Notes under the pieces: model-generated | The model's input: only the letters and a program-made list of their open reading frames with translations | What the model was told of the DNA's origin: nothing | Database searches by the model: none | Part shown: positions 24,349 through 32,981 of the stretch, piece after piece | Layout of the letters: every line of letters begins with the position of its first letter | Numbering within the stretch: position 1 is the first letter of the stretch | Assembly: GCF_040686855.1 (NCBI RefSeq) | Contig: NZ_JBFBOG010000002.1 | Span: 372,001 to 436,000, forward strand | Reading direction: 5' to 3' | Source of the DNA: Leifsonia sp040686855 | GTDB taxonomy: Bacteria > Actinomycetota > Actinomycetes > Actinomycetales > Microbacteriaceae | DNA length: 64,000 bases | Program-made: the position numbers and the translations under genes

Positions 24349-25281
24349 ATGATCGACGTCCGCAAGCTCAGGATGCTGGCCGAGCTCGAACGCCTCGGCA
24401 CCGTCGCCGCCGTCGCCGAGGCGCTGCATCTGACCGCGCCGGGGGTGTCCCAGCAGCTGAACGCCCTCGAACGCGAACTCGGCGTTCCGCTCACCGAGCG
24501 GCGCGGGCGGCGACTTGCGCTCACACCGGCCGGCGTGCTGCTCGCCGGCCACGGACGCGAGGTCATGGACCGGCTCTCGCTCGCGGAGCTCGAGGTCGAC
24601 GCCGTCCGGCGCGGCGCGACCGGCGCCTACCGGGTCGCCGCCTTCCCCTCGGCCGCGCGGACGCTGGTCGCCGGGGCGTGGGCGGCGCTCGACGCGGCGG
24701 GGTCCGGGCTGGAGCTCGAGGTCGCCACGCTCGAGCCGGAGGACGCCCTGGCCGCGCTCGCCGCGGGCTCCGCCGACCTCGCCATCGTGCACTCCTACTC
24801 CAACATCCCGCGGGAGCTGCCGAACGGCGTGCTGGCCGAGCCGATCGCCGAGGAGCCCGTCTGGCTCGCCGTGCGTGCGGATGACCCGCTGGCCCCGCGC
24901 GACGGCGGAGCGCTCGAGCTCGCCGCGCTGTCCGAGCGCCGCTGGATCGCCCCGGACGCCGCCTTCAGCTGCTACGAGATGGTCGAGCGCGCGTGCGGAC
25001 TCGCGGGATTCCGGCCGCGGATCGCCGTGCAATCGGTCGACTTCGCGGTGCAGCTGGCGTTCGTCGCGGCCGGTGCGGGCGTCGCGCTGGTCCCAGATCT
25101 CACCGTGGAGCGCGTCCCGGACGGTGTGATGCTGGTTCCGCTCGCCGCGCCCGTCTCGCGGTTCACCCACGCGGCCCGTCGTTCCGCACTGCGGGACGAC
25201 GCCGGACTCGACAACATCGCCGCCGAACTGCGGGCCGCGGCACACCGCAGTATCCGACCGTCCGCCGCACCGCACGGGTGA
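24349..25281 (+). CDS. LysR-family transcriptional regulator
   Basis: A 310-residue regulator. The N-terminal winged helix is VRKLRMLAELERLGTVAAVA, then LTAPGVSQQLNALERELGVP (about 4-50). The substrate-binding domain follows (GAYRVAAFPSAARTLVAGAW; VAAGAGVALVPDL). It is divergent from an EamA exporter, its likely target. It is probably leaderless, so its own level may respond strongly to initiation conditions. Confidence 0.93.
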   Translation: MIDVRKLRMLAELERLGTVAAVAEALHLTAPGVSQQLNALERELGVPLTERRGRRLALTPAGVLLAGHGREVMDRLSLAELEVDAVRRGATGAYRVAAFPSAARTLVAGAWAALDAAGSGLELEVATLEPEDALAALAAGSADLAIVHSYSNIPRELPNGVLAEPIAEEPVWLAVRADDPLAPRDGGALELAALSERRWIAPDAAFSCYEMVERACGLAGFRPRIAVQSVDFAVQLAFVAAGAGVALVPDLTVERVPDGVMLVPLAAPVSRFTHAARRSALRDDAGLDNIAAELRAAAHRSIRPSAAPHG

Positions 25282-25341
25282 GTCGGCGGCACCGCGTCAA
25301 CCCCGGCTGCAGTGTCGGCGCCGCGGCGTACTGTCTGCCGC

Positions 25342-25593
25342 ATGACCGACAGCAGTGACACCAACGGCTCCGGCGACGTGCTCGGCGCACGCCGCGACGA
25401 CGACAGCAACCCGGCAGCGAAGGACCCCTCGGAGTGGGTCACCGGCGACGAGCCGATGACCGCCTCCCAGCGCAGCTACCTCGACACCCTCGCGCGCGAG
25501 GCCGGCGAGGAGCTTCCCGCCGATCTCACTAAGGCGCAGGCGTCGGAGCACATCGACCGCCTGCAGCAGAAGACCGGCCGCGGTCAGGGCTGA
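25342..25593 (+). CDS. DUF3072 family protein
   Basis: An 83-residue protein. The N-terminal third is polar and probably disordered; the rest matches the DUF3072 pattern (DPSEWVTGDEPMTASQRSYL, then EELPADLTKAQASEHIDRLQ). The second half resembles the SAP-like motif seen in proteins that bind DNA or RNA; the role is unknown. TACTGT at 25329-25334 lies 7 bases before ATG 25342, pointing to a leaderless message. Confidence 0.88.
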   Translation: MTDSSDTNGSGDVLGARRDDDSNPAAKDPSEWVTGDEPMTASQRSYLDTLAREAGEELPADLTKAQASEHIDRLQQKTGRGQG

Positions 25594-25642
25594 GCCTCGC
25601 GACGGCGGGAATGGCATCCGCTGCCTCGCCGTTTCCCTTCCC

Positions 25643-26542
25643 ATGACAGACGCGCCTCTGCCCGGCGCGGCGCGAGCCGCCGCGGAAGACCTCGAGCGCG
25701 TGCTGGCGCGCCTCGAGTGGACGCTGCTGGACTTCGAGCAGCGGGAACTCCCCGCCGGTACCGCGGTCGCCGTGGCGCCCGGACGGGTCCGATTCCACTA
25801 CGTCGTCTCCGGCGTCGTGGAGGTGACGGGAGGCGCGGCGCCGCTGCGACTCGAGGCCGGCGACTTCCTGATGGTGCCCCGATCCGAGGCGCACCGCGTG
25901 CGGGCGGAGCACGACGCGGTCGTGGCGTCCGGCGAGCTCGACACGACGGCGCCAGGACTACCCCTCACGTCGGCGCTCCCCGCTTCCCTGACCGCCTGCG
26001 GCTTCGTCGTGCGCGAGGCGCACATGGGGCCGCTCATCCAGACGCTGGGCCTCGAGTTCGGCGGCATGCGCGCGGGCAACTGCCTGATGGCGAGCCGCAT
26101 CGCGTCCATCATCGCCACGGCGGCCGTCCGGTCGTGGGTGGAGAACGGGTGCGCCTCCGATCAGTGGCTCGTCGGCGTGCGCGACCCGCACATCGCCCGG
26201 GCGCTCACCGCGATGCGCGACGCACCGGGGGAGCCGTGGACGGTGGACCGCCTGGCCCGCGTCGCCAGCGCCTCCCGCACCGTCTTCGCCGAGCGATTCC
26301 GGGAGCTGGTGGGCGACTCGCCGAGCCGGTACCTGGCGACGGTCCGCGTGGAGCAGGCGGCCGAGCTGCTGCGCGACGACCGGCTCAGCGTCGGCGAGGT
26401 GGCGCACCGCCTCGGCTACGGGTCGGACGTCGCCTTCAGCCGCGCGTTCCGCCGCGTCACCGGGGTGAGCCCGGCGGCGTGGCGGCGGAGCGCCGCGGCG
26501 GGCTCGACGGCGTCGGCCGCGCCCGCCGCGCTGAGTGCCTAG
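25643..26542 (+). CDS. AraC-family transcriptional regulator
   Basis: A 299-residue regulator. It has an N-terminal cupin-type sensor (GRVRFHYVVSGVVEVTGGAA; LEAGDFLMVPRSEAHRV) and two C-terminal AraC helix-turn-helices (WTVDRLARVASASRTVFAER; VGEVAHRLGYGSDVAFSRAF). The cupin_6 type sensor is common in regulators next to exporters or oxidoreductases. It converges with an MFS efflux gene and their stop codons overlap in CCTAGG. That MFS gene may be its target, but the promoters are far apart. Confidence 0.93.
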   Translation: MTDAPLPGAARAAAEDLERVLARLEWTLLDFEQRELPAGTAVAVAPGRVRFHYVVSGVVEVTGGAAPLRLEAGDFLMVPRSEAHRVRAEHDAVVASGELDTTAPGLPLTSALPASLTACGFVVREAHMGPLIQTLGLEFGGMRAGNCLMASRIASIIATAAVRSWVENGCASDQWLVGVRDPHIARALTAMRDAPGEPWTVDRLARVASASRTVFAERFRELVGDSPSRYLATVRVEQAAELLRDDRLSVGEVAHRLGYGSDVAFSRAFRRVTGVSPAAWRRSAAAGSTASAAPAALSA

Positions 26543-27753
26543 GCGGCCGGACCGCGCCGGCGGGCCGTCCCGAGGAGCACCCCGCCGAGCACGGCGACGA
26601 TCCCACCGGCGACCAGCGCCTCCTTGACGCCCGCGCCGTCGACGAGCAGCCCGCCCACGGCGGCGCCCAGCGCGATCGCCAGCTGGAAGGCGGCGACGAC
26701 GAGACCGCCCGCCGCCTCCATCCGCTCGGGCTCGGTGCGCGCTGCCCAGGTCTGCACGAGGGTCGGCACGCCGCCGAAGGCGAAGCCCCACAGCACCACC
26801 GCCGCGAAGGCGAGCGGAACCTGGTCCGGCAGCAAGGCGAACACCGTCACAGCGCCTCCGAGCACCGCCGGCATGACGACCAGCGCGGTGCGCAGCCGGC
26901 GGTCGGCGACGATGCCCGCGACGATGTTCCCCGCGAAGGCGCCGAGACCGTACGCGGCCAGAAGCACCGCCAGACCCGCGGCCGTCAGCCCAGGGATGTC
27001 CGCGGCGCCGAGCCGGATGTAGGTGAAGCCGGCGAAGTGGCCGCCCGCGAGCAGGGCCATGCCGAGCAGCCCGACGATCATGACCGGCGAGCGCAGGACG
27101 GCGAACAGCGTCCGGACCCCGGACCCGGAAGCGGGTGCGATCTTGGGCAGCAGGAGGAGCTGGGCGACGGCGGCCGCGACGGACATCGCCGCGACGAGGA
27201 TGAACACGGCCCGCCAGCCCCAGACCGCCCCGAGGAACGCACCGAGCGGGACGGCGACGACGGTCGCAAGCGAGACGCCGGTGTTCACGATCATCATCGC
27301 CCGGCCCAGGTGCTCCTGCGGAACCAGCTGCGCCGCCACGGCGACGGCCATCGACCAGAAGCCGGAGATCGCGATGCCGAGCAGCACGCGCGCCACGAGC
27401 AGCAGCCAGAACTGGGGCGCCACCGCGACGAGGATGTTGGACACGGCCGCGAGCACGGCCAGCGAGACCAGCAGGATGCGCCGGTCGAGACGGGGCACGA
27501 GCGGACCGATGGCGGGCCCGGCGACGACGCCGATCAGGGCGGTCGCCGTGACGGCCTGCCCCGCGGTCCCTTCGCTGATGCCCAGTCCCGCCGCGATCGG
27601 CGACAGCAGGCTGGCGGGCAGGAACTCACTCGTCACCAGCGCGAAGACGCCCAGCATCAGGGCGACGACACCGCCCCAGGACGCACGACGGACGGCGCCG
27701 GAGACGGCGGGGACGGACGCGGTTCCGGGAGAGGGGGAGGTGTCGATGCTCAT
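26539..27753 (-). CDS. MFS transporter, drug/arabinose efflux type
   Basis: A 404-residue transporter with twelve hydrophobic segments. The N-terminal ASWGGVVALMLGVFALVTSE and the loop GPLVPRLDRRILLVSLA match the DHA1 efflux group (YdhP/AraJ-like), as does the fifth-helix region WSMAVAVAAQLVPQEHLGRA. ATG 27753 is the most reasonable start: the upstream in-frame extension is Arg-rich and lies over the GH1 terminator. It probably exports drugs or sugars. Confidence 0.9.
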   Translation of the reverse strand: MSIDTSPSPGTASVPAVSGAVRRASWGGVVALMLGVFALVTSEFLPASLLSPIAAGLGISEGTAGQAVTATALIGVVAGPAIGPLVPRLDRRILLVSLAVLAAVSNILVAVAPQFWLLLVARVLLGIAISGFWSMAVAVAAQLVPQEHLGRAMMIVNTGVSLATVVAVPLGAFLGAVWGWRAVFILVAAMSVAAAVAQLLLLPKIAPASGSGVRTLFAVLRSPVMIVGLLGMALLAGGHFAGFTYIRLGAADIPGLTAAGLAVLLAAYGLGAFAGNIVAGIVADRRLRTALVVMPAVLGGAVTVFALLPDQVPLAFAAVVLWGFAFGGVPTLVQTWAARTEPERMEAAGGLVVAAFQLAIALGAAVGGLLVDGAGVKEALVAGGIVAVLGGVLLGTARRRGPAA

Positions 27754-27838
27754 GCTCCCAGCCTGGCGAGGCTCCCGGCGGCGCACCCGACCGATCGTCC
27801 GGGCGACCTGATCGCCCGTCCGGGATCCGCGGGACGCA

Positions 27839-27871
27839 ACACGCCGCCATCCCGAGCGGATGACGGCGTGT
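27839..27871. terminator. Hairpin after the GH1 operon
   Basis: ACACGCCG (27839-27846) pairs with CGGCGTGT (27864-27871), and CATCC with GGATG inside it, around a 5-base loop. It lies 16 bases past the beta-glucosidase stop codon on the minus strand. There is no U tract. Confidence 0.5.
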
Positions 27872-27886
27872 CGCGACCCATGGATG

Positions 27887-29269
27887 TCAGCGGGAGGCGG
27901 GCACAGCATCCCGGAGGAAGTCGCGCACCCAGCGGGCGCTCCGCTTGGGCGTGCGCTTCTGCGTCTGGTAGTCGACGTGGACGATCCCGAAGCGGCGCGA
28001 GTAGCCCCACGCCCACTCCCAGTTGTCGATCAGCGACCAGATGAAGTAGCCCTGCAGCGGCAGACCCTCGGCGACCGCGTTGCGCGCGGCCTCGAAGTGC
28101 GCCTCCAGGTAGTCGGTGCGCGCGCCGTCGTCGATCTCGCCGTCGGCATCCACGCGGTCGGGATAGGCGGCGCCGTTCTCGGTGATGTACAGCGGCAGGT
28201 CGGGCGCGATCGCGTTGGCCTGGCGCAGCACGTCGACCATCCCGTCGGGGTGGATCTCCCAGCCCATCTGTGTGACCGGAGCGCCCGTCTTGACGAACCG
28301 GACGTGCTCGCTTCCGGGGTAGGCGCTCGCCGGTGCGTCCGCCGCGGGCTTGGATCCCGAGGCGACGGTGTGGCGGCTGTAGTAATTGATGCCGAGGAAG
28401 TCGATCGGCGCGGAGATCCGCTTCAGGTCGTCGTCGGTGGCGTGCTCGGCGAACCACTGCGTCTCGCCCAGGTCGTCGAGCACGTCAGCGGGGTAGGAGC
28501 CGGTCAGCACCGGGTCGAGGAACAGGCGGTTGCTGAGCCCGTCGATCCGGCGCGCGGCGTCCGCGTCCGCGTCGGAGTCGCTTGCGGGCTGCACCGAGTA
28601 GAGGTTCAGCGTGGTCCCGACGTTCGCCTGGGGGACGGTCGCCCGCAGGGCCTCGAGCGCGTGGCCGTGGCCGAGCAGCAGGTGGTGAACCGCGTGGGCC
28701 GAGCGCGTGCCGAGGGTGCGGCCCGGCGCATGGTGTCCGCTCGCGTACCCGAGGAACGCCGAGCACCACGGTTCGTTGAGGGTGATCCAGTCGGTGACGA
28801 CGTCTCCCAGCTCCTCGGCGACGAGCGCCGCGTAGTCGGCGAAGCGCATGGCGGTGTCGCGGTCGAGCCACCCGCCGCGGTCCTCCAGCGCCTGGGGCAG
28901 GTCCCAGTGGTACAGGGTCGCCCACGGGGTGATGCCGCGCTCGCGCAGCGACTCGGCGAGCCGGCGGTAGAAGTCGAGGCCCGCGCGGTTCGCCGGGCCC
29001 GTGCCGTCGGCCTGGATGCGCGGCCAGGCGATCGAGAACCGGTAGGCGTCGAGACCGAGGTCGGCCATCAGCGCGACGTCCTCCGCCCAGCGGTGGTAGT
29101 GGTCGTCGGCCACGTCGCCGGTGCTGCCGTCGGCGATCGCGCCGGGGACACGGGCGAACGCGTCCCAGATGCTCTCGCCGCGTCCGTCCTCGTGGGTGGC
29201 GCCCTCGATCTGGTACGAGGCGGTCGCGCTGCCGACGACGAAGCCGTCGGGGAGGTCGCTTCTCTGCAT
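27887..29269 (-). CDS. Glycoside hydrolase family 1 beta-glucosidase
   Basis: A 460-residue retaining glycosidase, full length for the family. The N-terminus GFVVGSATASYQIEGATHED, the acid/base Glu166 in WITLNEPW and the nucleophile Glu364 in LYITENGAAYPD are all present, as is the late FIWSLIDNWEWAWGYSRRFG. No signal peptide is seen, so it cleaves imported beta-glucosides in the cytosol. ATG 29269 is set by AAGGAG 9 bases upstream. It is the last gene of an operon with tautomerase, aldo-keto reductase and VOC protein, facing a sugar ABC importer. Confidence 0.96.
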   Translation of the reverse strand: MQRSDLPDGFVVGSATASYQIEGATHEDGRGESIWDAFARVPGAIADGSTGDVADDHYHRWAEDVALMADLGLDAYRFSIAWPRIQADGTGPANRAGLDFYRRLAESLRERGITPWATLYHWDLPQALEDRGGWLDRDTAMRFADYAALVAEELGDVVTDWITLNEPWCSAFLGYASGHHAPGRTLGTRSAHAVHHLLLGHGHALEALRATVPQANVGTTLNLYSVQPASDSDADADAARRIDGLSNRLFLDPVLTGSYPADVLDDLGETQWFAEHATDDDLKRISAPIDFLGINYYSRHTVASGSKPAADAPASAYPGSEHVRFVKTGAPVTQMGWEIHPDGMVDVLRQANAIAPDLPLYITENGAAYPDRVDADGEIDDGARTDYLEAHFEAARNAVAEGLPLQGYFIWSLIDNWEWAWGYSRRFGIVHVDYQTQKRTPKRSARWVRDFLRDAVPASR

Positions 29270-29271
29270 GG

Positions 29272-29634
29272 TCACTGCTCCTTGGACGGGGCGAGCCAGT
29301 CGCCGTCGCCGTTCTCGTAGAGGGAGATGAGGATGTCGTCGCGCTTGATCCCGAGAGCCGAAAGTCGCTCGACGATCAGCTCCGCTCCGCGCTGCTTCAC
29401 TTCGGGAGAGTACCCGTTGTACGCGAGGATGCTGATGAAGACGATGTCGCTCCGGTCGGCGTCCGGGAACGTCCGACTGTAGAACAGGTCCCCCTGCTCG
29501 TGCAGGGTGAAGATCTGGAACAGGTCGTCGGCCGGCATGCCCCAGCCGTCCGCCAGCGCGGAGTTGATGGCCTCGCTCATCTGCGTCCGCAGGTCGGCGA
29601 GGGGCGTGTGCATGTCGATTCGGACGAGTGGCAT
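29272..29634 (-). CDS. Tautomerase-family protein
   Basis: A 120-residue protein beginning MPLVRIDMHTPLADLRTQ. Pro2 becomes the N-terminal catalytic proline after Met removal, as in 4-oxalocrotonate tautomerase relatives. The length and the C-terminal WLAPSKEQ suit the double-length tautomerase group (MSAD/cis-CaaD-like). The middle reads DLFYSRTFPDADRSDIVFIS. It lies 2 bases upstream of the GH1 gene. It may process an enol or keto intermediate, perhaps of an aglycone; this is inference. Confidence 0.85.
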   Translation of the reverse strand: MPLVRIDMHTPLADLRTQMSEAINSALADGWGMPADDLFQIFTLHEQGDLFYSRTFPDADRSDIVFISILAYNGYSPEVKQRGAELIVERLSALGIKRDDILISLYENGDGDWLAPSKEQ

Positions 29635-29670
29635 GGTGCTTCTTTCGTTGGTGGGTGGTGGGTGCGTGGC

Positions 29671-30621
29671 TCAGTCGGCGTCGAGCCAGGTGGACGGGGA
29701 GGGGAGCAGCGCCTCCAGCTCGTCCCAGAACTCCTGCGGCCGGTCGAGGGCGGCGGCTGCGAGGGTCTGCGGGATGCGCTCCGGCCGGCTGATCCCGACG
29801 ATGGTGCTCGCGAAGCGGTCGTCGCGGGTCGAGAGGCGGAGGGCGGCGGCGGCGAGGGTGGTGTCCCACCGGTGGCACACGTCCCGCATCCGGGCGATCG
29901 CGTCAAGGGTCTCGGCCGACGCGGGCCGGTAGCCGTAGTCGGTCTTCCGCCCGCTCTCGTCGGCCAGGATGCCGCCGCCCAGCACGGCCGCGTTGACCAC
30001 GCCCATCCCGAGCTCGGCCGCGCGGTCGAGCAGGGGCCCGGCGCTGCGGTCGACGAGCGTCCAGCGGTTGTGCACCAGCAGCACCTCGAAGACGCCGAGG
30101 TCGAGGTAGCGGCGCATGACGCGCACGTCCCCGCCGGCGAGACCGATGTGGCCGACCTCGCCGCGCTCCTTCGCCTGGACGAGCGCGTCCACGGCCCCTC
30201 CCGGAGCGGTCATCGCCTCGAAGTCGTGGAACTCGGGATCGTGGAGGTGCACCAGCGGCAGCGGGGCGATCCCCAGCCGCTCGGAGCTCTCCGCGATCGA
30301 ACGCCGCACGCGCTCGCCGCTGTAGTCGCCGTCGCGCTGGTCGGTCTTGGTGATGACCAGCACGTCGTCGGGGAGCCCGCCGAACGCGGCGATCGCCGCG
30401 CCGATGCGCTCCTCGCTGCGACCGTCCGAGTAGCCGTTCGACGTGTCGATGGTGCGGATTCCGCTGCGCAGCACCTCCTGCACGAGCGCGATCGCGTCCG
30501 CCTCGGCGACCTCGTGCCCGAAGTTCTCCGGCATGCTCCCGAGCGGCGCGCCACCGAGCGTGATCGGGCTCACCGAGAGCCCGGTCGCGCCCAGCGGACG
30601 CAGCGCCGTGGATGCGGTCAT
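29671..30621 (-). CDS. Aldo/keto reductase (D-threo-aldose/L-fucose dehydrogenase-like)
   Basis: A 316-residue oxidoreductase with the AKR tetrad: Asp59 and Tyr64 in IRTIDTSNGYSDGRSEERIG, Lys92 in VITKTDQRDG, and His127 in PLVHLHDPE. The C-terminal TIVGISRPERIPQTL contacts NADP(H). The overall form is that of the aldose dehydrogenase group acting on sugars such as fucose. Its ATG overlaps the stop of the VOC gene (ATGA). With the GH1 enzyme it could act on released sugar or aglycone. Confidence 0.9.
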   Translation of the reverse strand: MTASTALRPLGATGLSVSPITLGGAPLGSMPENFGHEVAEADAIALVQEVLRSGIRTIDTSNGYSDGRSEERIGAAIAAFGGLPDDVLVITKTDQRDGDYSGERVRRSIAESSERLGIAPLPLVHLHDPEFHDFEAMTAPGGAVDALVQAKERGEVGHIGLAGGDVRVMRRYLDLGVFEVLLVHNRWTLVDRSAGPLLDRAAELGMGVVNAAVLGGGILADESGRKTDYGYRPASAETLDAIARMRDVCHRWDTTLAAAALRLSTRDDRFASTIVGISRPERIPQTLAAAALDRPQEFWDELEALLPSPSTWLDAD

Positions 30622-31385
30622 GCGTTCGCGACCACGTACAGCAGGCCGTCGGGGCCGCTGTAGACCTCGCGGTCGCCGGCGGTGCCGACGGCGGTGCCCG
30701 GCGCCTGCTCGCCCTCGAAGGCGACGGCGACGAAACCGGGGGCGTCGAGCTGCGGGGTGCGCGAGGCCTTCTCGGCCTTGTCGTACGTGAAGATCTCGAG
30801 CGAGCTGTCGCCGTGGCGGAGGAAGTTGATCTCGAACCCGCGGTCGTCGCTGGGCTGGTGGATGCCGGACATCAGTCCATAACCGAGCTTGCCGTAGTGC
30901 TCCTTGGTCGCCTCCAGGTCCTCGACCGTCTCGGCCACGTGGTCGAACCGGGGGCGGTCCGGGTCGCCGAGGCCCCAGTCCTGCTCGACGGCCTCGCGGT
31001 CGTAGACCTCGTGGTACTGCAGCGGGCCCTCGACCAGCTCCAGCAGCGTCCCGTCCGGGTCGTAGAAGAAGGTGATGCGCACATCCCCCTCGGCGTGGAT
31101 CGGCTCGAGGTGGAACGGCACGCCGGCCGCGTGGAGGGCGTCGACGCGGGCGTCGAGGTCGGAGACCTTGAAGCCGACGTGGCGGAAGCCGCGCTGCAGG
31201 TCGTCGCCCACCCAGGTCGACTCGGCGGGCGCGTCGATGCGGTTCAGGACGAGCGCGGCGGTGACCGCGTCGAGCACGGCCCGGTCACCGCTCTGCTCGA
31301 TCACGCGGGCGTCGAAGTGACGCCGGTAGAAGTCGACGGAACGCGCGATGTCGGTCACGTTGAGGAGCACGGATTCGATGGCCAA
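30618..31385 (-). CDS. VOC-superfamily protein (glyoxalase/extradiol-dioxygenase fold, two domains)
   Basis: A 255-residue protein with two VOC modules: IESVLLNVTDIARSVDFYRR with its partner GFRHVGFKVSDLDARV, and RFDHVAETVEDLEATKEHYG with GFEINFLRHGDSSLEIFTYD. The His and Glu ligands expected for a metal (His in FRHVGF and FDHVAE) are present. Members are glyoxalases or ring-cleaving dioxygenases. The start is TTG 31385, set by AAAGGA 7 bases upstream. It is the first gene of the operon and coupled to the aldo-keto reductase. Confidence 0.87.
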   Translation of the reverse strand: MAIESVLLNVTDIARSVDFYRRHFDARVIEQSGDRAVLDAVTAALVLNRIDAPAESTWVGDDLQRGFRHVGFKVSDLDARVDALHAAGVPFHLEPIHAEGDVRITFFYDPDGTLLELVEGPLQYHEVYDREAVEQDWGLGDPDRPRFDHVAETVEDLEATKEHYGKLGYGLMSGIHQPSDDRGFEINFLRHGDSSLEIFTYDKAEKASRTPQLDAPGFVAVAFEGEQAPGTAVGTAGDREVYSGPDGLLYVVANA

Positions 31386-31400
31386 GGGAGAGTCCTTTCT

Positions 31401-31426
31401 ACGTTGAAAGCTCACTATCTCAACGT
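31401..31426. promoter_or_regulatory. Inverted repeat in the VOC-GH1 operon promoter
   Basis: ACGTTGA (31401-31407) and TCAACGT (31420-31426) are perfect arms with a 12-base gap, located 16-41 bases upstream of TTG 31385. It overlaps the probable minus-strand promoter (TTGCAT at 31427-31432 read on the minus strand). The binding protein is unknown; the LacI-like sensor/ROK pair downstream is one candidate. Confidence 0.5.
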
Positions 31427-31515
31427 ATGCAACTAAGCATTCAGGCCGAGAGAAAGCGGCAATAGACCACACCATACATGCTCGAAGGAAGTTTGTGACA
31501 AAAAGGTTTGAACTA

Positions 31516-31545
31516 TTGCATGGCGTAGGGAACCGTGTGTAGGCT
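31516..31545 (+). promoter_or_regulatory. Predicted promoter of the sugar ABC importer operon
   Basis: TTGCAT (31516-31521) and TAGGCT (31540-31545) are separated by 18 bases. The 5' leader before ATG 31603 would be about 50 bases and ends in a strong GGAGGAA site. Confidence 0.45.
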
Positions 31546-31602
31546 CGCCCCCGAACGTGCGCCGCTGATGCACGGACAGCACAACGAGGTGGAGGAATCA
31601 CA

Positions 31603-32979
31603 ATGATGCGAACGCGGTTCATTTCCGCGGCAGCGGTGGCCGCGGCCGCCGCCCTGGCGATCACGGGCTGCACAGGCTCGTCCGGCGATCAAGGCTCGGA
31701 CGTCAAGCCGGCCAAGTCCGGAAGCGTCACCTGGTGGGGCTGGACGCCCGACACCCCGGTGGCCGAGAAGTACATCGCGGAGTTCAACAAGCAGTACCCG
31801 GACATCAAGGTCACCTACAAGAACTTCGAGAACGTCGACTACCGCAACACCATCACGCCGGCCCTCGACTCCGGCAAGGGCCCGGACGTCTTCGACCTAT
31901 CGCCCGCCGGCGGCTCGCCCGACCTCTGGGGTCCGTACGCGCTCGACCTGACGTCGCTCGCGAAGGACACCCTCGGTGACGGCTGGAAGGACAAGATCGG
32001 CGGCTCCTACGTGAAGCAGCTGACCAGCTCCGACGGCCGCTTCGTCTCCCTCCCGCTGGGCGGCATGTCCGCGGGCTTCCTCTGGTACAACAAGGACATC
32101 CTCGACAAGGCCGGTGCGACGGTCCCGACGGACTACGCGTCGTGGGTCGACACGTGCAAGAAGGTGACCGCCATCGGCAAGACCTGCTTCACCATGGGCG
32201 CCGGCGGCACCGACACGTTCCCGACCGAGATGTACCACTCCATCGCCAACACGGTGGACCCGGACTTCTTCATCAAGGCCGCCACCGGCAAGGCCAAGTG
32301 GAACGACGAGCAGGGCCAGAAGGTGCTCGAGATCATCAAGAAGATGAAGGACGACGGCATCATCGCGCCGAACGCCCTCGACGGTCCGCAGTACCCGCTC
32401 GCGAACAACGAGTTCATGAAGGGCGACGCGGCCATGGTCCAGATGGGCTTCTGGTACACCCAGTACGCGGGCGCCGAGTCCTGCAAGACCTCGATGGAGG
32501 CGGCCGGCGTGACCAACCCGACCTGCTTCGTCCAGCTGCCCGCGCAGTTCCCGGACGTCGCCGGCGAGGGTCACAAGAGCACCTACTTCGGTGAGGCCGA
32601 CTACGGTCTGGCGATCAACTCCGAGTCGAAGAACATCGGCCCGGCGAAGACCTTCGTCTCGTGGATGACGCTCAACAAGACCGGCCAGCAGAACGTCGCG
32701 AACGCGCTCGACCTGCTCCCGGCCCTGAAGGGCACCACGCCGGACTGGTCGAACATCAAGCTCGTGGACGACTCGGTGCAGCGTCCCGCGATCGAGAAGC
32801 TGATCACCGAGAGCGGCGAGACCACCGAGTCCCGCCAGTGGCAGACCACCCAGAAGTCGCTCGACGCGATCGTGGTCGCCATCCAGCAGGTGCTCGACCC
32901 GTCGGTGAACAAGTCGATCAAGAGCATCGCCGACGACCAGCAGGCCTCCTCCGAGGCCAGCAAGGTCGGCACGAAGTAA
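31603..32979 (+). CDS. Sugar ABC transporter substrate-binding lipoprotein
   Basis: A 458-residue family 1 solute-binding protein with a lipoprotein signal (TRFISAAAVAAAAALAITGC). The mature start SGSVTWWGWTPDTPVAEKYI is typical of disaccharide and oligosaccharide receptors, as are AEFNKQYPDIKVTYKNFENV and the later FMKGDAAMVQMGFW. GGAGGAA lies 7 bases before ATG 31603. It is followed by two permease genes and no ATPase gene. The neighbouring GH1 enzyme suggests beta-glucoside or cellobiose-like ligands. Confidence 0.94.
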   Translation: MMRTRFISAAAVAAAAALAITGCTGSSGDQGSDVKPAKSGSVTWWGWTPDTPVAEKYIAEFNKQYPDIKVTYKNFENVDYRNTITPALDSGKGPDVFDLSPAGGSPDLWGPYALDLTSLAKDTLGDGWKDKIGGSYVKQLTSSDGRFVSLPLGGMSAGFLWYNKDILDKAGATVPTDYASWVDTCKKVTAIGKTCFTMGAGGTDTFPTEMYHSIANTVDPDFFIKAATGKAKWNDEQGQKVLEIIKKMKDDGIIAPNALDGPQYPLANNEFMKGDAAMVQMGFWYTQYAGAESCKTSMEAAGVTNPTCFVQLPAQFPDVAGEGHKSTYFGEADYGLAINSESKNIGPAKTFVSWMTLNKTGQQNVANALDLLPALKGTTPDWSNIKLVDDSVQRPAIEKLITESGETTESRQWQTTQKSLDAIVVAIQQVLDPSVNKSIKSIADDQQASSEASKVGTK

Positions 32980-32981
32980 TC

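Noticed and set aside
25717..28044. A 775-residue plus-strand open frame over AraC, MFS and GH1 genes
   Set aside because: It has no domain and runs across three well-supported genes in wrong frames.
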